DNA of 64,000 nt. It comes from Paenibacillus protaetiae (GTDB taxonomy: Bacteria > Bacillota > Bacilli > Paenibacillales > Paenibacillaceae). Numbering within the stretch: position 1 is the first letter of the stretch; each line of letters starts with the position of its first letter. Positions 53,296 to 62,923 of the stretch are shown one piece after another. The DNA lies in the NCBI RefSeq assembly GCF_004135365.1, contig NZ_CP035492.1, forward strand, positions 2,774,001 through 2,838,000. The letters are read 5' to 3'. Both the position numbers and the translations under genes were made by a program. A model generated the notes under the pieces. The model made no database searches, was not told the DNA's origin, and was given only the letters and a program-made list of their open reading frames with translations.

Positions 53296-54180
53296 TTATT
53301 TCAGCAGCGGCGATACGATCGATGAAAGCTCGGCAAATGCTTGATGGAAGTGGCTGTCGCCGTTCAGCGAAATGAGATTGGTCTGCAGCGATATGCCCGT
53401 TACTTCAGGAAAATCTATCGGGATAAGCTTGCCGTCCCGCACCTCCTGGCGCACGCATAAGCTCGGCAAAAAACATATGCCCGCTTCGGTGAGCACCAGT
53501 TTTTTCGCCATTTCCAAATTGTCGGTATGAAAATCAATAGCCGGCGGATGGTCCAGCTGCTCGAACAGCCGGTGGATCCGCAGCCAGTCGAGTGCGCCGC
53601 ATTCGAAAAATACAAGCGGGTACTGGCCGATATCTTCCAGTACCGGGGCAGGCGCTTCCGCAAGCGGGTGCCCTTTGTGCACATAAAGCCGGATCGGGTC
53701 ATCGTAATATTTGACCGACTTCAAATTCGGATGCTGCACGTTGCGGACGAGTCCCACATCGAGCTCTTCGCTCAGCACCTTATCAATAATTTCGTCGGTA
53801 ACCGCCGTTTTGAATTTGAAATGAACATCCGGGTAACGTTTTCGCAGCGCCGGCAAAATATCGGGAATAATATATTGCGACACCGAGACGGTGCATCCGA
53901 TGCGCAGCTCGTTTGGCTGCGCCTTTTTGCTTTGCAGCTGCAGCTTGCCCTTTTGCAGCGTCTGCAGCAATTGCTGCGCATAAGGCAGGAAACGTTTCCC
54001 TTCCTCTGTCAGCGAGGTCTGCTTCCCCCACCGGTCAAACAGCTTGCAGTCCAGCTCGCGCTCCAGCGATTGAATCCGCGCTGTTACCGACGGCTGGGAT
54101 AAATAAAGCACCTCGGCTGCTTTATTAAAACTTCCGTAATGGATGACATAGACAAAGGCTTCAATATTTTCAATATTCAT
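53296..54180 (-). CDS. LysR-family transcriptional regulator, AscR-like
   Basis: LysR-type regulator, 294 residues. The N-terminal winged HTH reads NIEAFVYVIHYGSFNKAAEV and LYLSQPSVTARIQSLERELD; the effector domain follows (ELRIGCTVSVSQYIIPDILP). In B. subtilis the LysR protein AscR (YtlI) activates the S-alkylcysteine operon; here the regulator lies 158 bp upstream on the same strand, so a similar role is likely. RBS AAAGGAGCC, 8 nt before ATG 54180. Confidence 0.88.
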   Translation of the reverse strand: MNIENIEAFVYVIHYGSFNKAAEVLYLSQPSVTARIQSLERELDCKLFDRWGKQTSLTEEGKRFLPYAQQLLQTLQKGKLQLQSKKAQPNELRIGCTVSVSQYIIPDILPALRKRYPDVHFKFKTAVTDEIIDKVLSEELDVGLVRNVQHPNLKSVKYYDDPIRLYVHKGHPLAEAPAPVLEDIGQYPLVFFECGALDWLRIHRLFEQLDHPPAIDFHTDNLEMAKKLVLTEAGICFLPSLCVRQEVRDGKLIPIDFPEVTGISLQTNLISLNGDSHFHQAFAELSSIVSPLLK

Positions 54181-54450
54181 GCGGTACGGCTCCTTTCCAG
54201 TCTTGCGGTGCAAGGCTGCCCTTCATGCTTGATGCGGCATGCAGCCTGATGCTTGGCGATTCGAACATTTTCTTCCAACGAGGAGAATTGAACAAATTAT
54301 ATTCCGACAATTCCAATTGGTCAACTTAAATATTTGATCCCAGATGATGAAGGGCGGTACCCGATTTGCCAAAAAGGTTGCCTTGTGCAAGCGGACATGG
54401 TAAACCATTGATAGCCGGTTTTACGATATTTGAGAGGAGGCGATCGGGCG

Positions 54451-54630
54451 ATGCGGTCGGAAGATCAGGTGAAACGGAAGCTGTTCGAACTGAACGGGCA
54501 GCTGGAGGCGTTAAAAGCAAGGCTGCCGGAGCCGGAGCGCTCCAGCCATATACAGGTTGTCCGCTTGGAGGACATGATCCTGATGCTCGAATGGGTGCTG
54601 AACGCGCCTGCGGGCAGCTATCATCAATAA
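54451..54630 (+). CDS. small hypothetical helical protein, 59 aa
   Basis: Unrecognised 59-residue protein, predicted largely helical: RSEDQVKRKLFELNGQLEAL, then LKARLPEP and a C-terminal helix RLEDMILMLEWVLN. GGAGG precedes the ATG at 54451 by about 10 nt; an in-frame TTG at 54430 has no better RBS. It is followed by an inverted word CGGAGCAGGCCC / GGGGTCTGCTCCG that may be a weak terminator. Confidence 0.6.
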   Translation: MRSEDQVKRKLFELNGQLEALKARLPEPERSSHIQVVRLEDMILMLEWVLNAPAGSYHQ

Positions 54631-54828
54631 ACTGCCCGGAGCAGGCCCCGCTAACTAAAAAAGGGGTCTGCTCCGCTTTGTTTTCAAGGTTATCTGCAAG
54701 GAGAGTAAATGCCCGGGCCGTTTAACTGTGAGCGCCTTTTTTTCCGCGCTGCGCTCTGCGCTCTGGAAAGTATGCTACAATAAACGAACAAGAAAGTTGC
54801 ATCGTGCATCTAAAAGGAAGTGTCAGCG

Positions 54829-56052
54829 TTGGCTTACTCGTGGAAACGTAATTTGGTTGTGTTATGGATCGGGGTCTTCTTTTGCAGCGCCGCCTATTCG
54901 ACCTCCATTCCGTTTATCCCGCTGTTTCTGAGTTCGGATTTGGGCGTTGAGAGCCATTTGTCGCTTTGGTCCGGCATCGCCTTCGGCATTACGTTTCTGT
55001 CCAGCGCCTTGATTTCGCCGTATTGGGGATCTTTGGCCGACAAATACGGCCGCAAACCGATGCTGATCCGGTCCGGCTTCAGCCTTGCGGCGCTTTATCT
55101 CATCACATATTTCATCCATGACCCGTATTTATTTCTTGTGCTTCGTATATTCCAAGGCCTGCTGGCCGGTTATGTGCCCGCCGCGATCGCGATGGTCGCC
55201 ACTAATACGCCGGAGGACAAATCAGGCTATGCGCTTGGCATTATGTCGACCTCCAGCGCAACCGGCGGCATTGTCGGACCGCTTGTGGGCGGCTTTGTCA
55301 GCCATCTGGTCGGCAACCGCGACTCTTTTCTCGTCTCGGCCGTTATTGTGTTATGCGCGGCGGTTATTGCAACCGTGTTCGCCAAAGAGGAGAAGTTTAA
55401 CCGCTCCGGCAAACGGTCATCTGTCAAAGAAGATTTGAAGATTGCTTTATCCAATAAAACATTCGCTACCTTAATGATGCTGACCGGCATGACGACCTTT
55501 TCCGTCATGATTCTGGAGCCGCTCCTGACCGTATATGTCATGGATCTGGGCGTGCCGACCAAAGACGCCACGCTGCTGTCCGGCATTGTATTCTCCTCCG
55601 TTGGCATTGCGACGCTGATCGCAGCGCCGCGCTGGGGAAAATACGGACAGCGGATCGGATTTTCAACCGTGCTGCTGATCGGGCTGATCGGCGGGGCTAT
55701 CGGCAATGCACTGCAATATTTTGTCGGCAACTGGATCGAATTCGGTTCGCTCCGCTTTGTGTACGGCCTGTTCTTTGCCGGTGTATATCCGGCGATCAAC
55801 GCCACGATCGTTAAGGTGACGGACAGCTCGTTCCGCGGCAGGGCGTTCAGCTTGAACCAGTCCGCCAACCAGTTCGCTACGATGCTTGGCCCGATTATCG
55901 GCGGCGCATTAGGCAGCTGGATGCCAATCCGCTGGGTATTTGTCATCAACGGCGTACTGCTCGGATGTTCCGCTTTTGTGCTGTACCGGATTAACCGGAA
56001 CAACAACCAGAGCGAAACAACCGGCGGGCAAAACGCAAGCAGCGGCGCCTGA
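54829..56052 (+). CDS. MFS multidrug efflux transporter
   Basis: Twelve-segment MFS (DHA1) transporter, 407 residues. Motif A is SLADKYGRKP, and motif C-like GIVGPLVGG follows in segment 5, which points to efflux. The start is TTG at 54829, because AAAGGAAG lies 8 nt before it and overlaps an in-frame GTG at 54820. The substrate is unknown. It ends 64 bp before a large inverted repeat shared with the convergent ABC importer. Confidence 0.88.
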   Translation: MAYSWKRNLVVLWIGVFFCSAAYSTSIPFIPLFLSSDLGVESHLSLWSGIAFGITFLSSALISPYWGSLADKYGRKPMLIRSGFSLAALYLITYFIHDPYLFLVLRIFQGLLAGYVPAAIAMVATNTPEDKSGYALGIMSTSSATGGIVGPLVGGFVSHLVGNRDSFLVSAVIVLCAAVIATVFAKEEKFNRSGKRSSVKEDLKIALSNKTFATLMMLTGMTTFSVMILEPLLTVYVMDLGVPTKDATLLSGIVFSSVGIATLIAAPRWGKYGQRIGFSTVLLIGLIGGAIGNALQYFVGNWIEFGSLRFVYGLFFAGVYPAINATIVKVTDSSFRGRAFSLNQSANQFATMLGPIIGGALGSWMPIRWVFVINGVLLGCSAFVLYRINRNNNQSETTGGQNASSGA

Positions 56053-56115
56053 TGCCTGCGCCTGCCGATCCGCCCGCTCCGCTCCTGCAGCAGCGGGCAC
56101 GCAGCAACGCATCTC

Positions 56116-56167
56116 TTAACCAAACAAGCCTCCTGCCGTCTACACGGCAGGAGGCTTGTTTGGTTAA
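56116..56167. terminator. perfect 24-bp inverted repeat, probable bidirectional terminator
   Basis: Arms TTAACCAAACAAGCCTCCTG plus CCGT, perfectly complementary around CTAC, between the convergent MFS and ABC ATPase genes. T-runs are short, so termination is likely but not certain. Confidence 0.75.
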
Positions 56168-56201
56168 GAAAAACTTTCAAAGCAGCCCTTTTATCATCAG
56201 G

Positions 56202-56963
56202 TCACGAAAGCACTTTGGACAAAAACGACCGCGTCCTTTCTTTCGCCGGGCTGGTGAACAGCCGGCTGGGCGGGCCTTCTTCAACAATGGCGCCCTGCTC
56301 CATAAAAATTACGCGATGGCCCGCTTCCTTGGCGAATCCCATTTCATGCGTAACCACCACCATCGTCATGCCGCCTTCGGCAAGCCGTTTCATGACGGCA
56401 AGCACCTCGCCTACCATTTCCGGATCAAGCGCCGAAGTCGGCTCATCAAACAGCATAAGACGCGGCTCCATCGCAAGCGCTCTTGCAATAGCTACCCTTT
56501 GCGCCTGGCCGCCGGAGAGCGAACCCGGGTACACATCCGCTTTATCCGGCAAGCCTACCATCTCCAGCAGTTCGATCGCCCTCGCGCGCGCTTCCGCTTT
56601 TGGCCGTTTGCGGACGCGTACAGGCGCGAGCGCAATATTATCCGCTGCGGTCAAATGCGGGAACAAGTTAAATTGCTGGAACACCATGCCGATTTCGGTA
56701 CGTATCGCGTTCAAATCGGCAGCCGGGTGAAGCAGCGGCTTCCCTTCAATTACAATGTCCCCGCTTTGCGGCCGTTCCAGCAAATTGAGGCATCGAAGCA
56801 GCGTAGATTTGCCGGAGCCGGACGGGCCGATAATGACGGCCACTTCACCTGCGCCAACTTCCAGATCAACCCCGTTCAGCACCCGCTGCTTGCCGTAATC
56901 TTTCACAAGCCCGCTAACCTTGACGGCAAGCGGCCGGGCTTGAAGCTCCGGTTCATGTGGCAT
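56202..56963 (-). CDS. amino acid ABC transporter ATPase
   Basis: ATPase of a second polar-amino-acid importer, 253 residues. Walker [22 protein letters not shown]-loop [20 protein letters not shown], signature [20 protein letters not shown], Walker [22 protein letters not shown]-loop [12 protein letters not shown]. The ATG at 56963 overlaps the permease stop by one base (TGATG). The substrate is not known. Confidence 0.92.
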   Translation of the reverse strand: MPHEPELQARPLAVKVSGLVKDYGKQRVLNGVDLEVGAGEVAVIIGPSGSGKSTLLRCLNLLERPQSGDIVIEGKPLLHPAADLNAIRTEIGMVFQQFNLFPHLTAADNIALAPVRVRKRPKAEARARAIELLEMVGLPDKADVYPGSLSGGQAQRVAIARALAMEPRLMLFDEPTSALDPEMVGEVLAVMKRLAEGGMTMVVVTHEMGFAKEAGHRVIFMEQGAIVEEGPPSRLFTSPAKERTRSFLSKVLS

Positions 56964-57625
56964 CACGACGCCGCCCCCTGTCTTTTTTCCAAATAGATCA
57001 GCAGCTTGTTCATGGAATAGGTCAAAATCAAATAAATCAAAGCGGCCGTTAAGTACGGTTCCCATACACGCATATACTGGTTTTTCATCGCATTCGTCCA
57101 GTACATCAGCTCGGGAGCAGCTATGACGGTAGCCAGCGAAGAATCTTTGATCAATACGATAAACTCGTTGCCAAAAGCCGGAATCATCCGCCGGAGCGCT
57201 TGAGGCAAAATAACAAACCGCATCGTCTGGCTGCGCGATAAACCTAAGGAGCTGGCCGCTTCCGACTGCCCCTTGTCGATGGACTGGATACCCGCCCGGT
57301 ATATTTCCGCCATATAAGCCGCCGAATTCATCGACAAAGCCGTGATCGCAGCGGCAATCGGATTCGTCGTGCCGAGAATAAGCGGAATAAGGCCAAAATG
57401 AACGATTAATATTTGCACAAGCAGCGGCGTTCCGCGGAAAAAATGAATATACGCTTTAGCCGGCGCACGCCAGAGAAGCTGTCCCGACATGCGGCCAAAG
57501 CCAACCGCCAGCCCGAGCAATGCCCCAAGCATAATGGATAACGCCGAAATCATAACGGTATACCCGAGGCCCCGCAGCAGCAGCGGCAAATAATCTGCAA
57601 CAATCTCGAATCGAAAATGGCTCAC
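56963..57625 (-). CDS. amino acid ABC transporter permease
   Basis: HisM/GlnP-type permease, 220 residues, about five helices. The EAA loop reads [20 protein letters not shown]; the N-terminal region has [20 protein letters not shown]. Start is GTG at 57625, 7 nt after GGAGGGGG. A single permease suggests a homodimeric channel. Middle gene of the binding protein-permease-ATPase operon. Confidence 0.92.
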   Translation of the reverse strand: MSHFRFEIVADYLPLLLRGLGYTVMISALSIMLGALLGLAVGFGRMSGQLLWRAPAKAYIHFFRGTPLLVQILIVHFGLIPLILGTTNPIAAAITALSMNSAAYMAEIYRAGIQSIDKGQSEAASSLGLSRSQTMRFVILPQALRRMIPAFGNEFIVLIKDSSLATVIAAPELMYWTNAMKNQYMRVWEPYLTAALIYLILTYSMNKLLIYLEKRQGAAS

Positions 57626-57711
57626 CCAGCCGCCCCCTCCGCGTGCGTGTTAGATTCGCAAGCATGCATGCGCCCCCGCCGTCAGCAAACCGGGCAGCAT
57701 GATGACGGTTT

Positions 57712-58548
57712 CTACGGGTTCAGCAATGCGGCGGTGTCGGGTTCTTCACCAAACCATTTTTGATAGATTTCAGCGTATTTGCCGTTCGTAATGACCGCTT
57801 GAATGGCCGGGTCCAGCTTCGCTTTCAGCTCTCCGCCTTTCGGAAACATTATTCCGTAAAATTCGGTGCTGAAGTTTTGCTTGTCGACAACGCCTTCCAG
57901 CTTGGCGTCGGGGTTATTTTTAATATATTCCTTCACAACGGCGATGTCGGCCACAACTGCGTCCGCACCGCCGCTCGCCAGCTCAAGCAGGGCCAGCGTA
58001 TTGCTGTCGAACCGTTTCAAATCGGTGCTGCCTTCTCCCATAATGCCGGTCATAATTTCATCCGCCGTTGTGCCGCCTTGCACTGCTACCTTCTTCCCTT
58101 TTAAGTCCAGCGCGCTTTGAATGCCGCTTCCGGCTTTGCTGACAATCATATTCGTCGATTCAAAATAAGGCGCTGAGAAGTCATACGTTTGCTCCCGCTC
58201 GCTCGTAATCGAAATCGCAGAAATTGCCGCCGAAAAAGCTGACTTATTGGAGCTTAAGCTCGTCATCAGCGAGTCCCAGCCGGTATTCTCCACTTCATAG
58301 GACAATCCGGCCTGCTTCATAACCTCGGCCAAAAAATCAATATCAAAGCCGGTAATTTTGTCTTTATCCATCATTTCCATCGGCGCATAGGAAGCATCGG
58401 TTGCAATTTTGTACAGGCTGACAGGCTCGGACGTTTCTCCGGGCGATGCCGATGAAAGTGATTCCGAGTTGCCTTTACCGGTATTTCCGCAGCTTGCCAT
58501 AACCATCGCAAATAGTGTTAATAATACTAACCATAAACCTCGCTTCAT
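57712..58548 (-). CDS. amino acid-binding lipoprotein
   Basis: Substrate-binding lipoprotein, 278 residues. Signal peptide with lipobox VMASC (Cys near residue 20), then an SBP_bac_3 domain: YKIATDASYAPMEMMDKDKI, TGFDIDFLAEVMKQAG, LDLKGKKVAVQGGTTADEIM and GGADAVVADIAVVKEY. The start at 58548 fits the GGGGGA RBS better than an ATG 6 nt earlier. First gene of this importer; the substrate is probably a polar amino acid. Confidence 0.92.
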   Translation of the reverse strand: MKRGLWLVLLTLFAMVMASCGNTGKGNSESLSSASPGETSEPVSLYKIATDASYAPMEMMDKDKITGFDIDFLAEVMKQAGLSYEVENTGWDSLMTSLSSNKSAFSAAISAISITSEREQTYDFSAPYFESTNMIVSKAGSGIQSALDLKGKKVAVQGGTTADEIMTGIMGEGSTDLKRFDSNTLALLELASGGADAVVADIAVVKEYIKNNPDAKLEGVVDKQNFSTEFYGIMFPKGGELKAKLDPAIQAVITNGKYAEIYQKWFGEEPDTAALLNP

Positions 58549-58708
58549 CCCCATTCCCCCTGCCCGATATTCGTATTTCTACTGAAATATTAGCAGGATT
58601 ATAGAAAGGTTACAATCATTTCCTTCATTTTGTGTAAGATAATATAACATGGTATAGGCAAACCAGAGGAATTGCCTGCCATGCTCCTCGTGCCCGTAAT
58701 TGGCAAAC

Positions 58709-58738
58709 CAAAAAAGGCCGGCAGTCAAAACCGGCCTG
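58709..58738 (-). terminator. terminator overlapping the aarF stop
   Basis: On the minus strand, CAGGCCGG with CCGGCCT around TTTTGACTG, then a T-run. The last three codons and stop of the aarF-like gene are in the stem and loop. Confidence 0.8.
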
Positions 58739-60401
58739 AGCGAAAGATGGAATAGATGAGAAACACGAACATCGCGAGCGCAATCGCCAGTCCAATCTCA
58801 ATCGCCGGAATTTGCCACAAAACGGTGTTTTGCTGGCCCATGGAGGAACCGATAATTAAACCGACCATAATGAGGCTGAACGACAGCAGGACGATGCTGA
58901 ACGACAGCCGGTTGCCGATCCGGTCGAGTTTTTTGGCGAACCGCTCCTCGTCCTGCAGCGAAACTTCCAGCCCCAGCTTCCCTTTCTTAATAAGGCCCAG
59001 CACATCCTTGAACCGGAGCGGAATTTCTTCCAGCAGGTCGGCGTATTCCGGCAGCTTGCCTGCCCATTTTCGCGCGGCGCGCAGCGGGTCCAGCCTCTCC
59101 AGCAGCAGCCGCTTGCCAAACGGTTCCGCCGCATCAAATACACTAAATTCCGGATCGAGCGCTTCGACCACGCCTTCCATCGTGAGCAGCGATTTGCCAA
59201 GCAGGGTCAGGTCGGACGGAATCCGAATGTCGTGTTTGATCGAAACGCGAAATAAGTCGCCTACCGCTTCGCCAATGCTGATTTCCTGCAGCGGAAGATC
59301 GTAATACTTTTCACGGAGCTCGTCCACATCCAGGCGAAGCGCCGAACGATCCGTCTCCTCCGGAATAATGCCCAGCTTGCTGATGGCGCGGATAACGCCG
59401 TCCGTGCTTTGCCCCCGCAGCGCAATGACAAAAGAAGCAAACTGCATCTTCATCTCCTCGGACAAACGGCCGGCCATTCCGAAATCAAGCAGCGCCAGCT
59501 CGCCGCAGGGCAGCACGAGCACGTTGCCGGGATGCGGATCGCCGTGGAAAAAGCCGTCAAACAATACCTGCTCCAGTATCGTCATTGCAAAAATTTCCGA
59601 CAGCTTCTTGTAATCATAACCCGCTTCCGACAGCTGTTCCCGCTCAGACAGCTTAATTCCTTCTATGTAATCCATCGTCAGCACTTTACGGGACGAATAC
59701 TCCCCGTATACAGAGGGAATGTGCACCGGATGGGTCCAGCGTTTGGCGTTAGCTGCAAAACGTTCCGTATTCCGCGCCTCCACGCGGTAATCCAGCTCCA
59801 TCTGCAAGGCACGCGACAGTTCGCCGATCATATCGGCCAGCCGGTATTTGCGCGCCCATTCCAGCCGCGCTTCGGCTTGCCGGGACAGCTCGCTCAGTAT
59901 ATCCAGATCAACGGCAATCCGGCGCTCAATGCCGGGACGCTGTACTTTAACCGCAACCGCCGTGCCGTCCGGCAGCACCGCGCGGTACACTTGTCCAATG
60001 GATGCAGATGCGATCGGTTCGCGGCCAAATTCGCGGAACAACTCGCCGATCGGCGCGCCTAGTTCATTTTCCACAATCACCTCCGCCGTTTCGTACGGAA
60101 AAGGGGCAACATGGTCCTGCAGGTGCTCCAGTTCTTTAATAAGCGGCGCCGGAATAAAGTCCGGCCTGGTGCTGGCGATCTGGCCCAGCTTGACGAAGGT
60201 CGGGCCGAGCTCCTCCAAAATCATCCGCAGCCTCGGGCCAATCGAGCGTTGGCTGGCGTTATGGTCTTCATCCCTTCGCTGGAAAGGCAGCAGCTCGATT
60301 AACCCGATATCCTTGGCGACGAACCCGAAGCCGTTTTTAATAAACGCCTTCGTTATTTCCTGATACCGCTGCAGGCGCCGTATTTTTTTGCCAAGGCTCA
60401 C
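58725..60401 (-). CDS. AarF/UbiB/ABC1-family atypical kinase
   Basis: Atypical protein-kinase-like (ADCK/UbiB) family, 558 residues, usual length. Motifs: FVKLGQIASTRPDFIPAPLI, ASIGQVYRAVLPDGTAVAVK (A-rich loop and Lys), FFHGDPHPGNVLVL, and ALLDFGMAGRLSEE (DFG). Two C-terminal TM helices, LSFSIVLLSFSLIMVGLIIG and IEIGLAIALAMFVFLIYSIF. The family supports isoprenoid lipid/quinone metabolism in other bacteria. It lies 39 bp after the phasin-like gene, the two probably forming one operon. Confidence 0.92.
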   Translation of the reverse strand: MSLGKKIRRLQRYQEITKAFIKNGFGFVAKDIGLIELLPFQRRDEDHNASQRSIGPRLRMILEELGPTFVKLGQIASTRPDFIPAPLIKELEHLQDHVAPFPYETAEVIVENELGAPIGELFREFGREPIASASIGQVYRAVLPDGTAVAVKVQRPGIERRIAVDLDILSELSRQAEARLEWARKYRLADMIGELSRALQMELDYRVEARNTERFAANAKRWTHPVHIPSVYGEYSSRKVLTMDYIEGIKLSEREQLSEAGYDYKKLSEIFAMTILEQVLFDGFFHGDPHPGNVLVLPCGELALLDFGMAGRLSEEMKMQFASFVIALRGQSTDGVIRAISKLGIIPEETDRSALRLDVDELREKYYDLPLQEISIGEAVGDLFRVSIKHDIRIPSDLTLLGKSLLTMEGVVEALDPEFSVFDAAEPFGKRLLLERLDPLRAARKWAGKLPEYADLLEEIPLRFKDVLGLIKKGKLGLEVSLQDEERFAKKLDRIGNRLSFSIVLLSFSLIMVGLIIGSSMGQQNTVLWQIPAIEIGLAIALAMFVFLIYSIFRSGRF

Positions 60402-60440
60402 GTTTACTCACTCCTTATGCACCGCCGCAGCTTAGGCCGT

Positions 60441-60746
60441 TCAGCCTTCCGTTTCATTCAGATTGCCTGACAATGCGTCAATTTTCCGTTCAAGCCGTTC
60501 CACATCCTCTTTGGTTGCGAGCTGCAGCTCCGCCGCTACGGAAGCAACCGCGTCGCGGATCGAATCCATGGCTTTGCGCTGCGCTTCTCCCGCCTTGACC
60601 ATAATATCGTTCACAAGCCCCATCGACTCGGCCCGGCTGATTTCCCCTTTTTTCACCAGCTCATCCACCAGTTTCTCGATTTGCTCCTTGCTTGTTTCCG
60701 CCACGCCATAGCCTAACGATATCATTTTGTTGATCAAATCTTTCAT
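60441..60746 (-). CDS. phasin-like small helical protein
   Basis: Helical protein, 101 residues, of the phasin/PhaF-like superfamily: LINKMISLGYGVAETSKEQI, LVDELVKKGEISRAE (the conserved KGE/KGEI block), then AAELQLATKEDVERLERKID, a coiled-coil-like tail. It commonly accompanies AarF-type genes in Firmicutes, as here. RBS-like GGTGGATGGG is upstream. A granule-binding or membrane-adaptor role is only suggested by the family. Confidence 0.82.
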   Translation of the reverse strand: MKDLINKMISLGYGVAETSKEQIEKLVDELVKKGEISRAESMGLVNDIMVKAGEAQRKAMDSIRDAVASVAAELQLATKEDVERLERKIDALSGNLNETEG

Positions 60747-60851
60747 TTCCCATCCACCGCCTTATTTACATGTTTTCTCTAAAGTATATGTAGCGGAACG
60801 CCGTTCTAACCTAACGGATTTCAGACAAGCCCGCCGAATCCGCCAAACCCC

Positions 60852-60886
60852 AAAAAACCCCGGCGGAGCCGATGCTCCGCCGGGGT
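60852..60886 (-). terminator. terminator after the M3 peptidase gene
   Basis: On the minus strand, stem ACCCCGGCGGAGC with GCTCCGCCGGGGT followed by a T-run. It lies about 160 bp after the M3 peptidase stop. Confidence 0.88.
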
Positions 60887-61048
60887 TCGGCGAGATGCTT
60901 TTCTTGTTTGCTTTGCGCCTTAAGCCGCAGCGAAGCTTGCCTGGCATTAGAAAACGCTTCTTGCTTGCGCACCATCATGGTCCGCTTGCCGCCGGGAAGC
61001 CGGACTTCCAGCGTCATCGGCATGTGCCGGAGCCGAATGTGGTCCTGC

Positions 61049-62743
61049 TTACAAGCTTTTGTCGTCCACACTGTCCAGCCACTGCTCGATGCTCCCGATA
61101 ACGGAGCTTACGCAGCCGTCTTCAAACGGCGAGATCAGGCCGGCGATCTGCACCAGCTCGGTGAAGGATCGGCTGCCGCCTTGGCGGGAAAGATGGACGT
61201 AATCGGCCCACGCTGCGCTGCGCTCCTCGTACATCTTTTTCCAGAATTGAAAGGCGCAAATTTGAGCGAGCGTGTAGTCGATATAATAAAACGGCGTCGT
61301 AAAAATATGCCCTTGCTTATGCCAAAAGTTGCCGCGCTCCAGATAATCATTATCCGCATAATTGCGGTGCGGCAAATAGTTGCGTTCAATGTCGCGCCAT
61401 GCCCGCTTCCGGTCCTCCGGCGTCGCTTCCGGATTGGCATATACATAATGCTGAAATTCGTCTACCGCTACCCCGTACGGAATAAACGTAAGCGCTCCTG
61501 CCAAATGGCTGAAACGGTACTTATCCGCATCCTCTTCAAAAAACAGATTCATCCACGGCCATGCAAAAAACTCCATGCTCATCGAATGGATTTCGCAAGC
61601 TTCATAGGTCGGGAACGAATATTCCGGCACCTCGTACCCTCTGCTTTCGTACACTTGGAACGCATGGCCGGCTTCATGCGTCAATACGTCTATATCGCCC
61701 GAAGTGCCATTGAAATTGGAGAAAATAAAAGGCGCTTTATACCCGCTTATGTACGTGCAATAACCGCCGCTTTGCTTCCCTTTCTTGGCAACAAGATCCA
61801 TCAGCCCGTTGTTTTTCATAAATTGGAAAAATACATCCGTTTCCGGAGACAGCTCGGCGTACATCTTCTCCCCGTTTGCTACGATCCAGTCCGGATCACC
61901 TTTAGGCTTGGCGTTGCCTGATTTGAAGCTGAAGCTCTCATCGTAATGCAGCAGCTGATCGACTTCAATCCGCTCCTGCTGGCGCCGCTTCAGCTTAGTC
62001 GCAACAGGGACAATGTCCTCCAGCACCTGCTTGCGGAAATTAGCGACCATCTCGGAATTGTAGTCGGTCCGGCTCATCCGGTCGTAACCAAGCTCCACAA
62101 AGCTCGGGTAACCAAGCTTCTTCGCAATGGTGGTGCGGACTTTGACGAGGTCGTCGTAGATCCGGTCCAGCTGAGCCTCATGCTCCGCCATAAAGCTCGT
62201 GCGCGCTTCCTCCGCCCGGCGGCGCATATCGCGGTCCGTGGACTGTGCGAAAGGCCCGAGCTGGGACAAGGTGCGTTCCTCGCCCTCGAACATAATTTTG
62301 GCCGATGCGATCAGCTGGCTGTATTCGGTCTGCAGCTTATTCTCCTGCTGAAGGTCGGCGATAATTTCGGGGCTGAACGTCTTCAGCGAAAGTTCCGCAA
62401 GCCGGAACAGCTGCTTGCCCCATTTGTCCTCGAGCTGCGCACGGAACGGCGACCCGATCAGCTCGCGGTAATAATTCGAAATATGCTCTTGAAACACCGG
62501 TATCATTTCATCAAAAAAGTCCTGCTCGGCTTTATAAAAAGCATCGTTGGTATCAATGGAATGGCGGATGTAAACGAGTTGTCCTGCGGTATCCAGCTCG
62601 TTCCGCAGCTTGATAATATGAGCCATGACCTCATTTTGCGATTCGAAGGTTTCTGCCGAGCGAAAAGCCTCAAGCAACTGATTGAACTGCTGTTCGACCG
62701 CCTGCACGTCCGGACGTTCATAAACGAATTCATTAAATTTCAT
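61049..62743 (-). CDS. M3 family oligoendopeptidase (PepF-like)
   Basis: Zinc oligoendopeptidase, 564 residues, M3B type. The zinc motif HEAGH is in DVLTHEAGHAFQVYESRGY, with the third ligand Glu in EACEIHSMSMEFFAWPWM. C-terminal HRNYADNDYLERGNFWHKQG and FYYIDYTLAQICAFQFWKKM are typical. It degrades short peptides in the cytosol. Weak RBS AGGTG precedes the ATG. No signal peptide is seen. Confidence 0.93.
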   Translation of the reverse strand: MKFNEFVYERPDVQAVEQQFNQLLEAFRSAETFESQNEVMAHIIKLRNELDTAGQLVYIRHSIDTNDAFYKAEQDFFDEMIPVFQEHISNYYRELIGSPFRAQLEDKWGKQLFRLAELSLKTFSPEIIADLQQENKLQTEYSQLIASAKIMFEGEERTLSQLGPFAQSTDRDMRRRAEEARTSFMAEHEAQLDRIYDDLVKVRTTIAKKLGYPSFVELGYDRMSRTDYNSEMVANFRKQVLEDIVPVATKLKRRQQERIEVDQLLHYDESFSFKSGNAKPKGDPDWIVANGEKMYAELSPETDVFFQFMKNNGLMDLVAKKGKQSGGYCTYISGYKAPFIFSNFNGTSGDIDVLTHEAGHAFQVYESRGYEVPEYSFPTYEACEIHSMSMEFFAWPWMNLFFEEDADKYRFSHLAGALTFIPYGVAVDEFQHYVYANPEATPEDRKRAWRDIERNYLPHRNYADNDYLERGNFWHKQGHIFTTPFYYIDYTLAQICAFQFWKKMYEERSAAWADYVHLSRQGGSRSFTELVQIAGLISPFEDGCVSSVIGSIEQWLDSVDDKSL

Positions 62744-62923
62744 CTTTTACACCTGCCCTTTCTGACCAGAAATAATTGAATATCCCCATTATATCCTGCA
62801 AAAATCAGGAAATCTATTCTACGGGAGGCAAAGCGAGCAATAGCTTAGTCATGGAGGAAGGGAATAGCCCGAATGCGCATAATGCGCGGGGCGCCGGGAA
62901 CGTTAATCGCGAGGTGAATAATT

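Noticed and set aside
60811-61023. Small minus-strand open frame starting MTLEVRLPGGKR
   Set aside because: It runs straight through the strong terminator at 60852-60886 and has no good RBS; its start is near the end of the M3 peptidase gene.
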